Positions 1 through 6,897 of a stretch of DNA of 21,880 bases are shown here, one piece after another. The notes beneath the pieces are model-generated. The model saw only the letters and a program-made list of their open reading frames with translations. It was not told the DNA's origin and did no database searches. The translations under genes and the position numbers were made by a program. Origin of the DNA: DATMXT01 sp035560415 (GTDB lineage: Bacteria > Bacillota > Clostridia > Oscillospirales > Feifaniaceae); assembly GCA_035560415.1 (NCBI GenBank), contig DATMZG010000056.1:1-21880 (forward strand), read 5' to 3'. Position 1 is the first letter of the stretch. Every line of letters starts with the position of its first letter.

Positions 1-172
1 GAGGGGGTTGAGATAAGGGGGCGGATTCAGCTTGTCCGGGCGGAAAAGGGGTAGGTGCAGGAAACGCCTTACGGGGGAATATATTATTAGATGTGTCCGC
101 CTGTGGGTTTATGCCGCGTTTATAGGTTTATAATAAGCTCCTTTTGCATAGTAGGGAGAATGGTGGCGTAAT
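1..172. other. Left-edge non-coding segment
   Basis: I see no convincing coding sequence here. On the plus strand there is a perfect TATAAT at 129-134, about 40 bases before the first gene, but no good -35 at the normal distance, so a promoter is only possible. A purine-rich stretch (AGGGAG, about 152-157) and a GGTGG nearer the ATG at 173 could serve as ribosome binding sites. The segment is less GC-rich than the main operons. Confidence 0.35.
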
Positions 173-868
173 ATGGCTTGCTTAGTGGTCATTTCCATGT
201 TTGTTTGTCTGTATCTGTTTATGGCTGGCATATTTGTCAGCATGGGGTTTTCCGGCCCAGCAGCATTACTGTTTACCGCTGTTATTTTTGGCGTCATTAT
301 CGTAAACGACGGCACACCAAAGCAAAAAAAGAGTGCTTATAAAGCTCCGCAAATTGGCCCCAAAGATACAAAGGCCGGAGCATCGAACCCATCGCAATCA
401 TTGCCGCCCCATAATATGCACTCAGTGCCCGTACTTCAAGACTTCGGAGAATATCGGGAGCCCTTAAAATCCGGTGGATACTTAACTGTGAGCGCCGGGC
501 AATGGTCAATTCAGTATTTTCTCCATGGGCCGGGCGGGAGATTCGACAGAACAATTTTTGATATCCCAGGCAAAGACATTAATACATTTTGCAGAGCATT
601 AAGAAGCAACTTTATAGAATATTGCAAATATCGAAGCTCAATTCCCTCAACTTCATCGCTTGTCAAGCAGGGGGAAATGGGCATGAAAATACGAATCAAC
701 ACCGGCTTAGACGGCGTTTTTCTTTATGGGGACGACATGTGCATAGACACAGAAAATCAATTGTCGGAGATTATTTCAGATTTAAAAACGCGGTATTGCG
801 CGCAAAAGAGATTCAATATTTGTTTGGAAATCCAAACAGCACACAAGAATTGCGGCAAAAACTTGTAG
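173..868 (+). CDS. Hypothetical membrane protein, probably frameshifted at its C-terminus
   Basis: I do not recognise this 231-residue protein. Residues about 3-45 are strongly hydrophobic and read as two membrane segments. A basic, proline-rich linker (about 49-80) follows, then a soluble domain with alternating beta-like and helical stretches, so it is probably membrane-anchored. The last 26 residues of this frame look unnatural, with several Cys and His and no clear helix. The -1 frame from 787 to 903 reads as an ordinary amphipathic helix ending in LLNAMLTRSI. The change of quality falls at a U UUA AAA heptamer (781-787). A shift there would give a 243-residue product ending at 903. Base composition is far below the neighbours (35-38% GC in two hand-counted lines), which suggests acquired DNA. 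The gene is followed by a strong terminator. Function unknown. Confidence 0.55.
   Translation: MACLVVISMFVCLYLFMAGIFVSMGFSGPAALLFTAVIFGVIIVNDGTPKQKKSAYKAPQIGPKDTKAGASNPSQSLPPHNMHSVPVLQDFGEYREPLKSGGYLTVSAGQWSIQYFLHGPGGRFDRTIFDIPGKDINTFCRALRSNFIEYCKYRSSIPSTSSLVKQGEMGMKIRINTGLDGVFLYGDDMCIDTENQLSEIISDLKTRYCAQKRFNICLEIQTAHKNCGKNL
781..787 (+). other. Slippery heptamer U UUA AAA at the frame junction
   Basis: The heptamer TTTAAAA is in the zero-frame phase T TTA AAA of the gene starting at 173, the classical layout for tandem -1 slippage. After slipping, translation would continue AAC GCG GTA (Asn-Ala-Val) and run 38 codons to TGA at 901-903. A small GC stem (CGCG 789-792 with 799-802) lies directly after it, closer than the usual 5-9 base spacer. 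A one-base deletion or a sequencing error in the A5 run would look the same. Confidence 0.35.
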
Positions 869-963
869 ATTTATTGAATGCCATGTTGACCCGAAGCATT
901 TGATTTCATGTGGTTTTGATTTGTGCAAGCAAAGTACATAATACACGGAAATTTGTCCAGTTT

Positions 964-1003
964 AAAAACCCCCGGCGCGGAGAATCCGCTGCCGGGGGTT
1001 TGT
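964..1003. terminator. Bidirectional Rho-independent terminator
   Basis: CCCCCGGC (969-976) pairs with GCCGGGGG (991-998), extended by AAA/TTT on the outside. The interior GCGGA/TCCGC (977-981 with 985-989) lengthens the stem. T-rich sequence follows on the plus strand (TTTGTTTA), and a T5 run follows when read on the minus strand. It therefore serves both the hypothetical gene and the convergent dehydrogenase gene. Confidence 0.88.
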
Positions 1004-1017
1004 TTATTGGGTGTTAC

Positions 1018-2040
1018 CTAAAAATCCTTCGGTATCCGTACCTTCGTGCTGTTGATATCCCCCACCGTCGGGCAGCCGGTCATCATCATGGCTTCGCGGA
1101 CTTGGGCGCCGATGAAGTTGGTGTAGAGCTCGACGCCCTCGGCGTCGCCGCCGTAGACGGCGATGGCGTAGGGGCGGCCGATAAGGGCGCAGTCGGCGCC
1201 CATGGCGAGGACTTTGAAGACGTCGGCGCCGGAGCGAAGGGCACCGTCGATGAAAATTTTCATTTTGCCGCCGACCGCGTCGACAATCTCGGGCAGGACT
1301 TCAATAGGGGCAGGGACCTGGTCCTGCACGCGGCCGCCGTGGGAGGAGACGACGACGCCGTAGGCGCCGGCCTCGAGGCACTTGCGGGCGCCGCCCGCCG
1401 TCATGACGCCCTTGACGACGACAGGCACGCCGGCCTCGAGGACGAGCTTTTCAATGTCCCTGACGCTGTGCGGCATGACTTTGACGGGGCCGTTTTGGAC
1501 TAAGGCGAGGCCCGCCGAGTCGAGGTCGGTGAAGATGGCGATGCAGCCGGCCTCTTTGGCCATGTGGGCCTTTTCAATCATGACTTCAATTGGCCAGGGC
1601 TTGATGGAGGGGACGGCAAAGCCGCCCATCTCGCGGCCGATGGCGCAGGAGAGCTGGAACATGGGGTCGACCCCGTCCGGGAGCAGCGCCATGATGCCGG
1701 CGGCGCGGGTGCCCTTGGCTACGGCGCGGCCGAAGGTCTCGTCGTTGTACTTGGGGCCGTACTGGGACGTGGCGCTGGCGAGCGGCGCCGAGAAAAAGGG
1801 ATATTTGAAGGTGTGACCGAACATCTCCATCGTCGTGTCGATCTCGCAGGCGTCGTAAATGGTGTCCATGTTGACCTTGACTTCCTGCACCTTCCTGTAG
1901 CTGCGCACAAAGCCGTCGCCGGTGCCCTTGCCGCCGGGGCCGGGCATGACCGCGCGGCAGGCCTCGCCGTTGCACTCGCGGCAGACCTTGCAATTTGTCA
2001 TGGAGGCGCGGGCGGTCTCTCTCATTTCCTTGATGGTCAT
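1018..2040 (-). CDS. Alpha-hydroxy-acid oxidizing protein (FMN-dependent dehydrogenase family)
   Basis: This 340-residue protein belongs to the FMN-dependent alpha-hydroxy-acid dehydrogenase family (lactate/glycolate oxidase type, TIM barrel). Visible landmarks are the FMN-contacting Lys in VVVKGV (K210), the catalytic base His and neighbouring Arg in SSHGGR (H234, R237), the phosphate-binding IDGALRSG (D265-G271) and GRPYA (288-292). The family normally oxidises a 2-hydroxy acid to the 2-keto acid; the substrate here cannot be read from sequence. An N-terminal cysteine cluster, C17-x2-C20-x2-C23-x4-C28, is followed by a Gly-rich GPGGKGTG segment. It is absent from the classical oxidases but, from memory, common in clostridial homologues. 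The start is set by AGGAGG about 8 bases before ATG at 2040. It ends just before the shared terminator and is transcribed alone from the symmetric promoter at 2086-2115. Confidence 0.85.
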   Translation of the reverse strand: MTIKEMRETARASMTNCKVCRECNGEACRAVMPGPGGKGTGDGFVRSYRKVQEVKVNMDTIYDACEIDTTMEMFGHTFKYPFFSAPLASATSQYGPKYNDETFGRAVAKGTRAAGIMALLPDGVDPMFQLSCAIGREMGGFAVPSIKPWPIEVMIEKAHMAKEAGCIAIFTDLDSAGLALVQNGPVKVMPHSVRDIEKLVLEAGVPVVVKGVMTAGGARKCLEAGAYGVVVSSHGGRVQDQVPAPIEVLPEIVDAVGGKMKIFIDGALRSGADVFKVLAMGADCALIGRPYAIAVYGGDAEGVELYTNFIGAQVREAMMMTGCPTVGDINSTKVRIPKDF

Positions 2041-2085
2041 CGTTTTTTCCTCCTTAACGGTGATACGAATCCATACTCTTCGGCT

Positions 2086-2115
2086 ATTGTATCATAGCGG
2101 TTTGCATGTTACAAT
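2086..2115. promoter_or_regulatory. Symmetric bidirectional promoter with shared -10/-35 boxes
   Basis: Plus strand: TTGTAT (2087-2092), 17 bases, TACAAT (2110-2115), with TG at 2107-2108 making an extended -10. Minus strand: TTGTAA (2114-2109), 17 bases, TACAAT (2091-2086), with its own TG before the -10. Each element therefore doubles as the -35 of one promoter and the -10 of the other. Predicted starts are about 2122 (plus, toward the glycosylase ATG at 2148) and about 2079 (minus, toward the dehydrogenase ATG at 2040). Confidence 0.65.
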
Positions 2116-2147
2116 ATTTTTGACGATAACGCTTTTCGAGGTGACCT

Positions 2148-2783
2148 ATGACCATCTTCCCGATTGACCCCGCAGCCCTTGCCCACCTCTCAAAAAAGGA
2201 CAAGCGGATGGCCGCTTTTATCGCGCAGTGCGAGCCCATAGAGCGCGAGGTGCACGACGACGTGTTCGAGGCGCTTATAAGCTCCATCGTGTCCCAGCAG
2301 GTGTCGGGCGCCGCGGCCCGCACCGTGTGGGGCCGGCTCGAGGCCGCCTGCGGCGGGCCGCTGGCGGGGGCTTGCGCCGTGACGCCGGAGCGGGTGTCGG
2401 GGCTGACGCTCGAAAATCTGCGCTCCTTTGGCATGTCGGGGCGCAAGAGCGAGTACGTGTCGGGGGTGGCTCTTGCCGCCATGTCGGGGGCGCTCGACCT
2501 TGAGGGCCTCAAAAATGAGCCCGACGCCGTCGTCGTCGAGCGGCTGTCGGCCCTGCGGGGGGTCGGCGTCTGGACGGCTGAAATGCTGCTCATTTTCGCC
2601 TTTTTGCGCCCCGACGTGCTGTCCTGGGGCGACCTCGCCATAAGGCGGGGCATCATGGAGCTCTACGGGCTGCGCACGCTGACCAAAGAGCAGTTTGAGC
2701 GATATCGCAGGCGGTACAGCCCCTACGGGACGACGGCCTCCTTTTACCTGTGGCGGGCCTCCCACGGCATCGGAATCGCGTAG
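2148..2783 (+). CDS. DNA-3-methyladenine glycosylase, AlkA-like (HhH-GPD)
   Basis: A 211-residue base-excision repair glycosylase of the helix-hairpin-helix GPD superfamily. It should remove alkylated purines from DNA. The N-terminal half carries the conserved ALISSIVSQQVS helix (about 42-53). The hairpin is LRGVGVWTAEMLL (136-148), and the catalytic Asp is D162 in LSWGDLAIRRG. The length fits compact bacterial members lacking the extra N-terminal domain of E. coli AlkA. There is no Cys cluster after the hairpin, so an iron-sulphur endonuclease III/MutY type is unlikely. The start is supported by GAGGTG (2138-2143) five bases before ATG. It opens a plus-strand gene run, with 45 bases to the next start and no terminator between. 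Confidence 0.88.
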   Translation: MTIFPIDPAALAHLSKKDKRMAAFIAQCEPIEREVHDDVFEALISSIVSQQVSGAAARTVWGRLEAACGGPLAGACAVTPERVSGLTLENLRSFGMSGRKSEYVSGVALAAMSGALDLEGLKNEPDAVVVERLSALRGVGVWTAEMLLIFAFLRPDVLSWGDLAIRRGIMELYGLRTLTKEQFERYRRRYSPYGTTASFYLWRASHGIGIA

Positions 2784-2789
2784 CGGCAA

Positions 2790-2818
2790 TTGCGCCGTTC
2801 CTCACAATATGATATAAT
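2790..2818 (+). promoter_or_regulatory. Internal extended -10 promoter before the glycosyltransferase
   Basis: TATAAT at 2813-2818 is preceded by TG at 2810-2811 (extended -10), with TTGCGC at 2790-2795 as a weak -35 at 17 bases. The predicted start of transcription (about 2824-2826) is only 3-5 bases before the ATG at 2829, so this transcript would be almost leaderless. The 11-mer TGATATAATCA recurs at 8882-8892 before the transpeptidase gene. Confidence 0.55.
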
Positions 2819-2828
2819 CAGGTGGATT

Positions 2829-3548
2829 ATGGAATTCATTTCAATCGGCGGCCTGCGGGTTGACAACGTCACGCCGGACGAGGCGCTGGCCCGCTGCATG
2901 GCGCTGGCGGCGGGCGGCGGGGGCGCAGTCTTTACCCCCAACGCCGAAATGGCGAAGGACGCTTTGGACAACCCCGAATTCATGGCGCTGTTGAATTCGG
3001 GCGACCTTGTTGTGCCGGACGGTATTGGCGTTGTGGCGGCGGCCAAGCTGCTCGGCACGCCCTTAAAAGGCAAAGTGGCGGGCTGCGAGCTCGCGGCAGC
3101 ACTCCTGCCGGAGCTTGAAAAAGCCGGGTACGGACTCTTTTTGTTCGGCGCAAAGCCCGGCGTGGCTGAAAAGGCCCGCGACGAGATTTTGCGAAAGTAT
3201 CCGGGGCTTGTCGTCTCGGGCGTCGCGGACGGGTATTTTAAAGAGGACGCGGAGCGGGTTCCTATGATAAAGGCGTCCGGGGCGAAAGTCTGCTTTGTCT
3301 GCCTCGGCTCCCCCAAACAGGAGCGGTTTATTGCGGACAACCGGGGCGAACTGCCCATGCTCATGCTGGGGCTTGGCGGCACTTTGGACGTTTTGGCCGG
3401 AGTCGCAAAGCGGGCGCCGGAATTTTATGTAAACCACAACCTCGAATGGCTCTACCGCATCGCGGGGGACCCAACGAGATGGCGGCGGTCGCTGAAACTG
3501 CCGGCCTTTATGCTTCAAGTTCTCAAAATAAAGGGGAGAAACAAATGA
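2829..3548 (+). CDS. WecG/TagA/CpsF family glycosyltransferase
   Basis: A 239-residue GT26-family enzyme, which transfers N-acetyl-hexosaminuronate or N-acetylmannosamine from a UDP-sugar to a lipid-linked GlcNAc in wall teichoic acid, ECA or capsule synthesis. Landmarks in order: VFTPNAE with the conserved Thr (T36), VVPDGIGVV with the proposed catalytic Asp (D64), the Rossmann-like GYGLFLFGAKPG (100-111), CLGSPKQE (158-165), GLGGTLDVLAG (181-191) and the C-terminal LEWLYRI basic segment (205-211) thought to help membrane binding. I chose ATG at 2829, behind AGGTGG (2820-2825), over a TTG at 2790, because family members begin at this point and TTG 2790 lies in the promoter. The stop overlaps the thyX start (ATGA, 3545-3548), implying coupled translation. 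The acceptor is unknown and no other teichoic acid genes are in view. Confidence 0.88.
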   Translation: MEFISIGGLRVDNVTPDEALARCMALAAGGGGAVFTPNAEMAKDALDNPEFMALLNSGDLVVPDGIGVVAAAKLLGTPLKGKVAGCELAAALLPELEKAGYGLFLFGAKPGVAEKARDEILRKYPGLVVSGVADGYFKEDAERVPMIKASGAKVCFVCLGSPKQERFIADNRGELPMLMLGLGGTLDVLAGVAKRAPEFYVNHNLEWLYRIAGDPTRWRRSLKLPAFMLQVLKIKGRNK

Positions 3549-4306
3549 ATGTCAAGCTGCTCGCGTATACGCCGGACCCCGAACGTGTGACGGCCTGCGC
3601 GGCAAAGCTGTGCTACGCCTCGTCCGACATCGACACGCTGATGGAGGGGCTGACCGATGAAAAAGTGGCCGACTTCCTCGGCCTTTTGACCGAGCTCGGC
3701 CACGAGAGCCCCATTGAGCACGTCTCCTTCACGTTCGGCATCGAGGGGGTCTCCCGCTCGCTGCTGGCCCAGATCACGCGGCACCGCATCGCCTCTTACA
3801 GCGTGCAAAGTCAGCGGTATGTCAGAGAGGGGGCGTTTGAATACGTCGTGCCGCCAGAAATTGCGGACAGCCCTGAGGCGGCGGAAATTTACCGCGCCGC
3901 CATGCGCCGCGACCAGGAGGATTACGACAAGCTCGCGGCCATTTTAAAGGAGAGGCACATCAAACGGCTTGTGGCCGAGGGCAAGAGCGAGAAGGTGGCG
4001 GGCAGAGCCGCCGAGAAAATGGCCATTGAGGACGCCAGATTCGTTTTGCCAAACGCCTGCCACACCAAGATGATTGTGACCATGAACGCCCGCTCTTTGC
4101 AAAACTTCTTTGCCCACCGCTGCTGCGAGAGGGCCCAGTGGGAAATTCGGGCACTGGCCGACGCCATGCTGCTTGAAGTCAAGGCCGTGGCGCCGAAGCT
4201 CTTTGCCAAGGCGGGGCCGCCCTGCCTGCGCGGGAACTGCCCCGAGGGCAAGATGTCCTGCGGCAAAATGGCCGAAAAGCGGGAGAAATACGGATGGGGA
4301 GGCTGA
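3545..4306 (+). CDS. thyX: Flavin-dependent thymidylate synthase ThyX
   Basis: A 253-residue enzyme converting dUMP to dTMP with methylene-tetrahydrofolate, FAD and NADPH. The ThyX signature RHR-x7-S is at 79-89 (RHRIASYSVQS) followed by QRY. Further conserved stretches are GHESPIEH (52-59), EDARFVLPNA (162-171), NARSLQNFFAHR (181-192) and the C-terminal ERAQWEIR (195-202). The tail has three cysteines in CLRGNCPEGKMSC (227-239), a possible metal or structural site. The ATG overlaps the upstream stop as ATGA, with GGGGAGAAAC just before it, and fits the family's N-terminus; a longer reading would run back inside the glycosyltransferase gene. It overlaps tmk by 13 bases, so the enzyme making dTMP and the one phosphorylating it are translated together. 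Confidence 0.96.
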   Translation: MNVKLLAYTPDPERVTACAAKLCYASSDIDTLMEGLTDEKVADFLGLLTELGHESPIEHVSFTFGIEGVSRSLLAQITRHRIASYSVQSQRYVREGAFEYVVPPEIADSPEAAEIYRAAMRRDQEDYDKLAAILKERHIKRLVAEGKSEKVAGRAAEKMAIEDARFVLPNACHTKMIVTMNARSLQNFFAHRCCERAQWEIRALADAMLLEVKAVAPKLFAKAGPPCLRGNCPEGKMSCGKMAEKREKYGWGG

Positions 4307-4935
4307 TCGTCGTCGACGGGCCGGACGGCTCGGGCAAACAGACTCAGACAAAAAAACTTGCGCAGATTCTTAACTGCCGCAGGCTGGAATTTCCGACCTA
4401 CACAAAATCGTCGGCATTGATTGAAATGTATCTCGCCGGCGACTTTGGCGCGCGCCCCGAGGAGGTCAACGTCTACGCCGCCTCCACCTTTTACGCCGTG
4501 GACCGGTACGCCTCCTATGCGCGGGACTGGGGGGCCGACTACGAGGCCGGGAAACTGCTCATCTGCGACAGGTACGCGACGGCCAACGTCATCCACCAGA
4601 TGAGCAAGCTGCCGACTGAGCGGTGGGAGGACTACATCAACTGGATGGAGGACCTCGAGTACGCGCGGTTTGGGCTCCCCCGCCCCGACGCCGTCGTCTA
4701 CCTCGACTTGCCGGCCAAAGTGTCGGCCGCGCTCATGGCGGGCAGAGACGAGCGCATTACGGGGGACATCCACGAGCACAATCTCAACTACCTCGCAAAC
4801 TGCCGGCGGGCCGCGCAGTTTGCCATTGAGCGGCTGCACTGGTCGCGCGTTGACTGCGCGCCGGAGGGTCAGCTCCTTGCACCGGACGCCATCACTGAAA
4901 TCATCATAAAACAGATTGGGGATTTTTTATGTTAA
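4294..4935 (+). CDS. tmk: Thymidylate kinase
   Basis: A 213-residue P-loop kinase phosphorylating dTMP to dTDP. Walker A is GPDGSGKQTQT (9-19), with the acidic residue inside the loop typical of thymidylate kinases. The DRY motif is at 92-94 (ICDRYATANVIHQ), and a lid-like Arg region follows at about 150-160 (AGRDERITGD). PDAVVYLDLP (131-140) is the usual core strand before the lid. GGGAGA (4280-4285) precedes ATG by eight bases. The gene overlaps thyX by 13 bases and the following DUF2156 gene by 7. Position straight after thyX strongly supports dTMP as the substrate rather than another nucleoside monophosphate. Confidence 0.93.
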   Translation: MGRLIVVDGPDGSGKQTQTKKLAQILNCRRLEFPTYTKSSALIEMYLAGDFGARPEEVNVYAASTFYAVDRYASYARDWGADYEAGKLLICDRYATANVIHQMSKLPTERWEDYINWMEDLEYARFGLPRPDAVVYLDLPAKVSAALMAGRDERITGDIHEHNLNYLANCRRAAQFAIERLHWSRVDCAPEGQLLAPDAITEIIIKQIGDFLC

Positions 4936-5834
4936 CTCTGCGCGATGTAGAGCTCAGAGACCGGGACTTTGTCAATGCAAAACTGAAGGAACGAAGCGGG
5001 CGAAACTGCGAGCTGTGTTTTGGGAACATCTTTATCTGGCGGGGCGTATACGACATTCAAATTGCCGACTATGCCGACTTTCAAGACATTCTGCTCGTGC
5101 GCATGGAGGACGACGAGGGCGAGTATTTTCTGGCGCCGGCGGGCACGGGCGACATGGCAAAGGCCATTGCGGAAGTCACCGCCTATTTCGCGGCAAAGGG
5201 CCAGCCGCCGAGATTCAACTACGTCGCCGAGGAGGATGTGCCGCTCATTGAGGCGGCGGCTCCGGGGCAGTTCACGGCCACACATCTCAGGGACACCGAT
5301 GACTACATTCATCTCACCGAATCCCTCGCAACCCTAAGCGGAAAGCTGTTCCACGGCAAGCGCGGACACATCAAGCGCTTTGAATCGACTTATTACCACG
5401 AATACGTCTCCCTGACCCCGGAATACATTCCGGCGGCGCTGGAGCTCAGCGAGACCTGGTGCAAGCAGCACGCCTTTTCGGACAACGAGGAGGAAGGATA
5501 CGACTTTTGCGCGACCAAGCAGCTTCTGACAAACTTTGACGAACTCCACGCAATCGGCGGCGCCATTCTGGTGCACGGCCAAATGGCCGGCTACTCGGCC
5601 GGAACTCCGCGCTACCCCGGCTCGGACGACTTTGTCGTCCATCTGGAGAAGGGGCTCATTCAGTACGAGGGCATCTACTCCATCGTCAACCACCTGTTCA
5701 TGCGGGACATTATGGAGCGGGGGTTTAAATACGCCAATCGGGAAGAGGACATGGGGGTCCCCGGGCTTCGCAAGTCGAAGCTCTCCTACAACCCTGAACT
5801 CGTCCTTCCTAAATACAATCTCTCGGGGCGGTGA
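4929..5834 (+). CDS. DUF2156 / phosphatidylglycerol lysyltransferase C-terminal domain protein
   Basis: A 301-residue soluble protein matching the DUF2156 family, the double GNAT-fold domain also found at the C-terminus of MprF. Recognisable parts are FGNIFIW (31-37), ESLATLSGKLFHGKRGHIKRF (about 123-143, typical of the family), ALELSETWCKQ, a long acidic patch DNEEEG, and the C-terminal YSIVNHLFMRDIMERGFKYANREEDMGVPGLRKSK. It lacks the membrane domain of MprF, so it need not modify lipids; aminoacyl-tRNA-dependent or acyltransferase activity is possible but not shown. It overlaps tmk by 7 bases and is followed after 7 bases by a second GNAT-fold gene. The start at 4929 follows GGGGA. Confidence 0.82.
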   Translation: MLTLRDVELRDRDFVNAKLKERSGRNCELCFGNIFIWRGVYDIQIADYADFQDILLVRMEDDEGEYFLAPAGTGDMAKAIAEVTAYFAAKGQPPRFNYVAEEDVPLIEAAAPGQFTATHLRDTDDYIHLTESLATLSGKLFHGKRGHIKRFESTYYHEYVSLTPEYIPAALELSETWCKQHAFSDNEEEGYDFCATKQLLTNFDELHAIGGAILVHGQMAGYSAGTPRYPGSDDFVVHLEKGLIQYEGIYSIVNHLFMRDIMERGFKYANREEDMGVPGLRKSKLSYNPELVLPKYNLSGR

Positions 5835-5841
5835 TTAAAAA

Positions 5842-6885
5842 ATGTACAGGGTCGTCTATCTGAAAAGCGGTACCCGGCAAGACGAGCTGCGGGACATGTG
5901 GCAGCGGGTCTTTGAGGACGATGCCTCTTTTATCGACGGCTTCTACGGCGCCATGGGCGCCGGCATGGAGGTCGTTGCGGCGATGGACGATTCCGGCACC
6001 TTGGCGTCGGCCGCCCACTTCATTCCGGTGACGATGCGCATGGGGAAGGCGACGGTCAAGGGCTCCTACCTCTACGCCGCCATGACGCTGCCGGAGCACC
6101 GGGGCCAAAGCCTCATGGGCGGCATTCTGGCCAAGCGCATGCTGCGGGGGTACGACGCCGGCGAAGTCTTCATGTGTACGCTGCCGGCGAGCGAGAGCCT
6201 GTACGAGCTATACGCTAAATACGGCTTCGGGCCGGCCTTTATGCTCTCCCGCGCCGTCATGAGCCGGGTGGAGCTCTCTGGGATGAAGCTGTCCCAGCCC
6301 TTTGAAAGCCGGGTCTCCCCCGAGTACGCCTACCGCGGCTCCTACGGGGCGAGGGAGTTTACTGTCCTCAAAAACCGCCTCTTTGTCGACTACACGGCCT
6401 GTGACAACGAGGGGGTGGGGGGCGAGTTCCTCCCCTTCTACGGCGGGTACATGTATGTGCGCCCTGAGGAGGACGGGGGCGTCTACGTCAAGGAGATTTT
6501 CGCCGCCGGCGAAAATCTGCCCTACGCCGCGTGTCTTTTGCTGCGCAAATTCCCCAAGGCCGAGAAGTTCACGTTTGACTTTTGCCCCGACATGGCCCCG
6601 CCGGGACAAGAGGTCACGCCGGTTCGGGCAGGGGCTTTCCGGGTCATCAATGCGCCGGCGGCCTACCGGCTCTACGCCGCCCGGCATCCGGCCGAGGGGC
6701 GCACCTTCAACATCGCGGACGAAGTCATTCCCCAGAACTCGGGCGGCTACCGGTGCGTGGGCGGGCGGGTCGTCTGGGGAGAGGCAATGCCCGAGGCGCC
6801 GGGGTTTGACGCCGGCCAGATTGCCATGCAAATAGCGACCGACGGGGAACGTTTTGCGCCCTACATGAATATGATGCTGGATTAG
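5842..6885 (+). CDS. GNAT N-acetyltransferase, Eis-like with SCP2-type C-terminal domain
   Basis: A 347-residue acyltransferase. The N-terminal GNAT domain contains the acetyl-CoA pyrophosphate loop EHRGQSLMGG (about 90-99), after a strand reading SYLYAAMTLP. A second, degenerate GNAT-like region fills the middle. The last ~75 residues (FRVINAPAAYRLY, then TFNIADEVIPQNSGGYRC) resemble the sterol-carrier-like domain at the end of Eis proteins. Eis enzymes acetylate amines such as aminoglycosides or protein lysines; the substrate here is unknown. GGCGGTGA (5827-5834) precedes ATG at 5842, only 7 bases after the DUF2156 stop. The shared operon suggests the two GNAT-fold proteins may act together, which is inference. 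Confidence 0.8.
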   Translation: MYRVVYLKSGTRQDELRDMWQRVFEDDASFIDGFYGAMGAGMEVVAAMDDSGTLASAAHFIPVTMRMGKATVKGSYLYAAMTLPEHRGQSLMGGILAKRMLRGYDAGEVFMCTLPASESLYELYAKYGFGPAFMLSRAVMSRVELSGMKLSQPFESRVSPEYAYRGSYGAREFTVLKNRLFVDYTACDNEGVGGEFLPFYGGYMYVRPEEDGGVYVKEIFAAGENLPYAACLLLRKFPKAEKFTFDFCPDMAPPGQEVTPVRAGAFRVINAPAAYRLYAARHPAEGRTFNIADEVIPQNSGGYRCVGGRVVWGEAMPEAPGFDAGQIAMQIATDGERFAPYMNMMLD

Positions 6886-6897
6886 GGGGTCACGGCC

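Noticed and set aside
589..786. The -1 frame of the hypothetical gene as an independent gene from 589
   Set aside because: Its first two thirds read as a shadow of the zero frame; only the part after 787 looks real, which supports a shift rather than a separate gene.
2790..2828. TTG start at 2790 for the glycosyltransferase
   Set aside because: It would add 13 residues not expected in the family, has no ribosome site, and overlaps the -35/-10 region; ATG 2829 has AGGTGG.
3922..4839. A 305-codon open frame on the minus strand opposite thyX and tmk
   Set aside because: It is antisense to two clearly recognised genes, has low-complexity Arg/Ala/Val composition and no motif. Long antisense frames are expected in GC-rich DNA.
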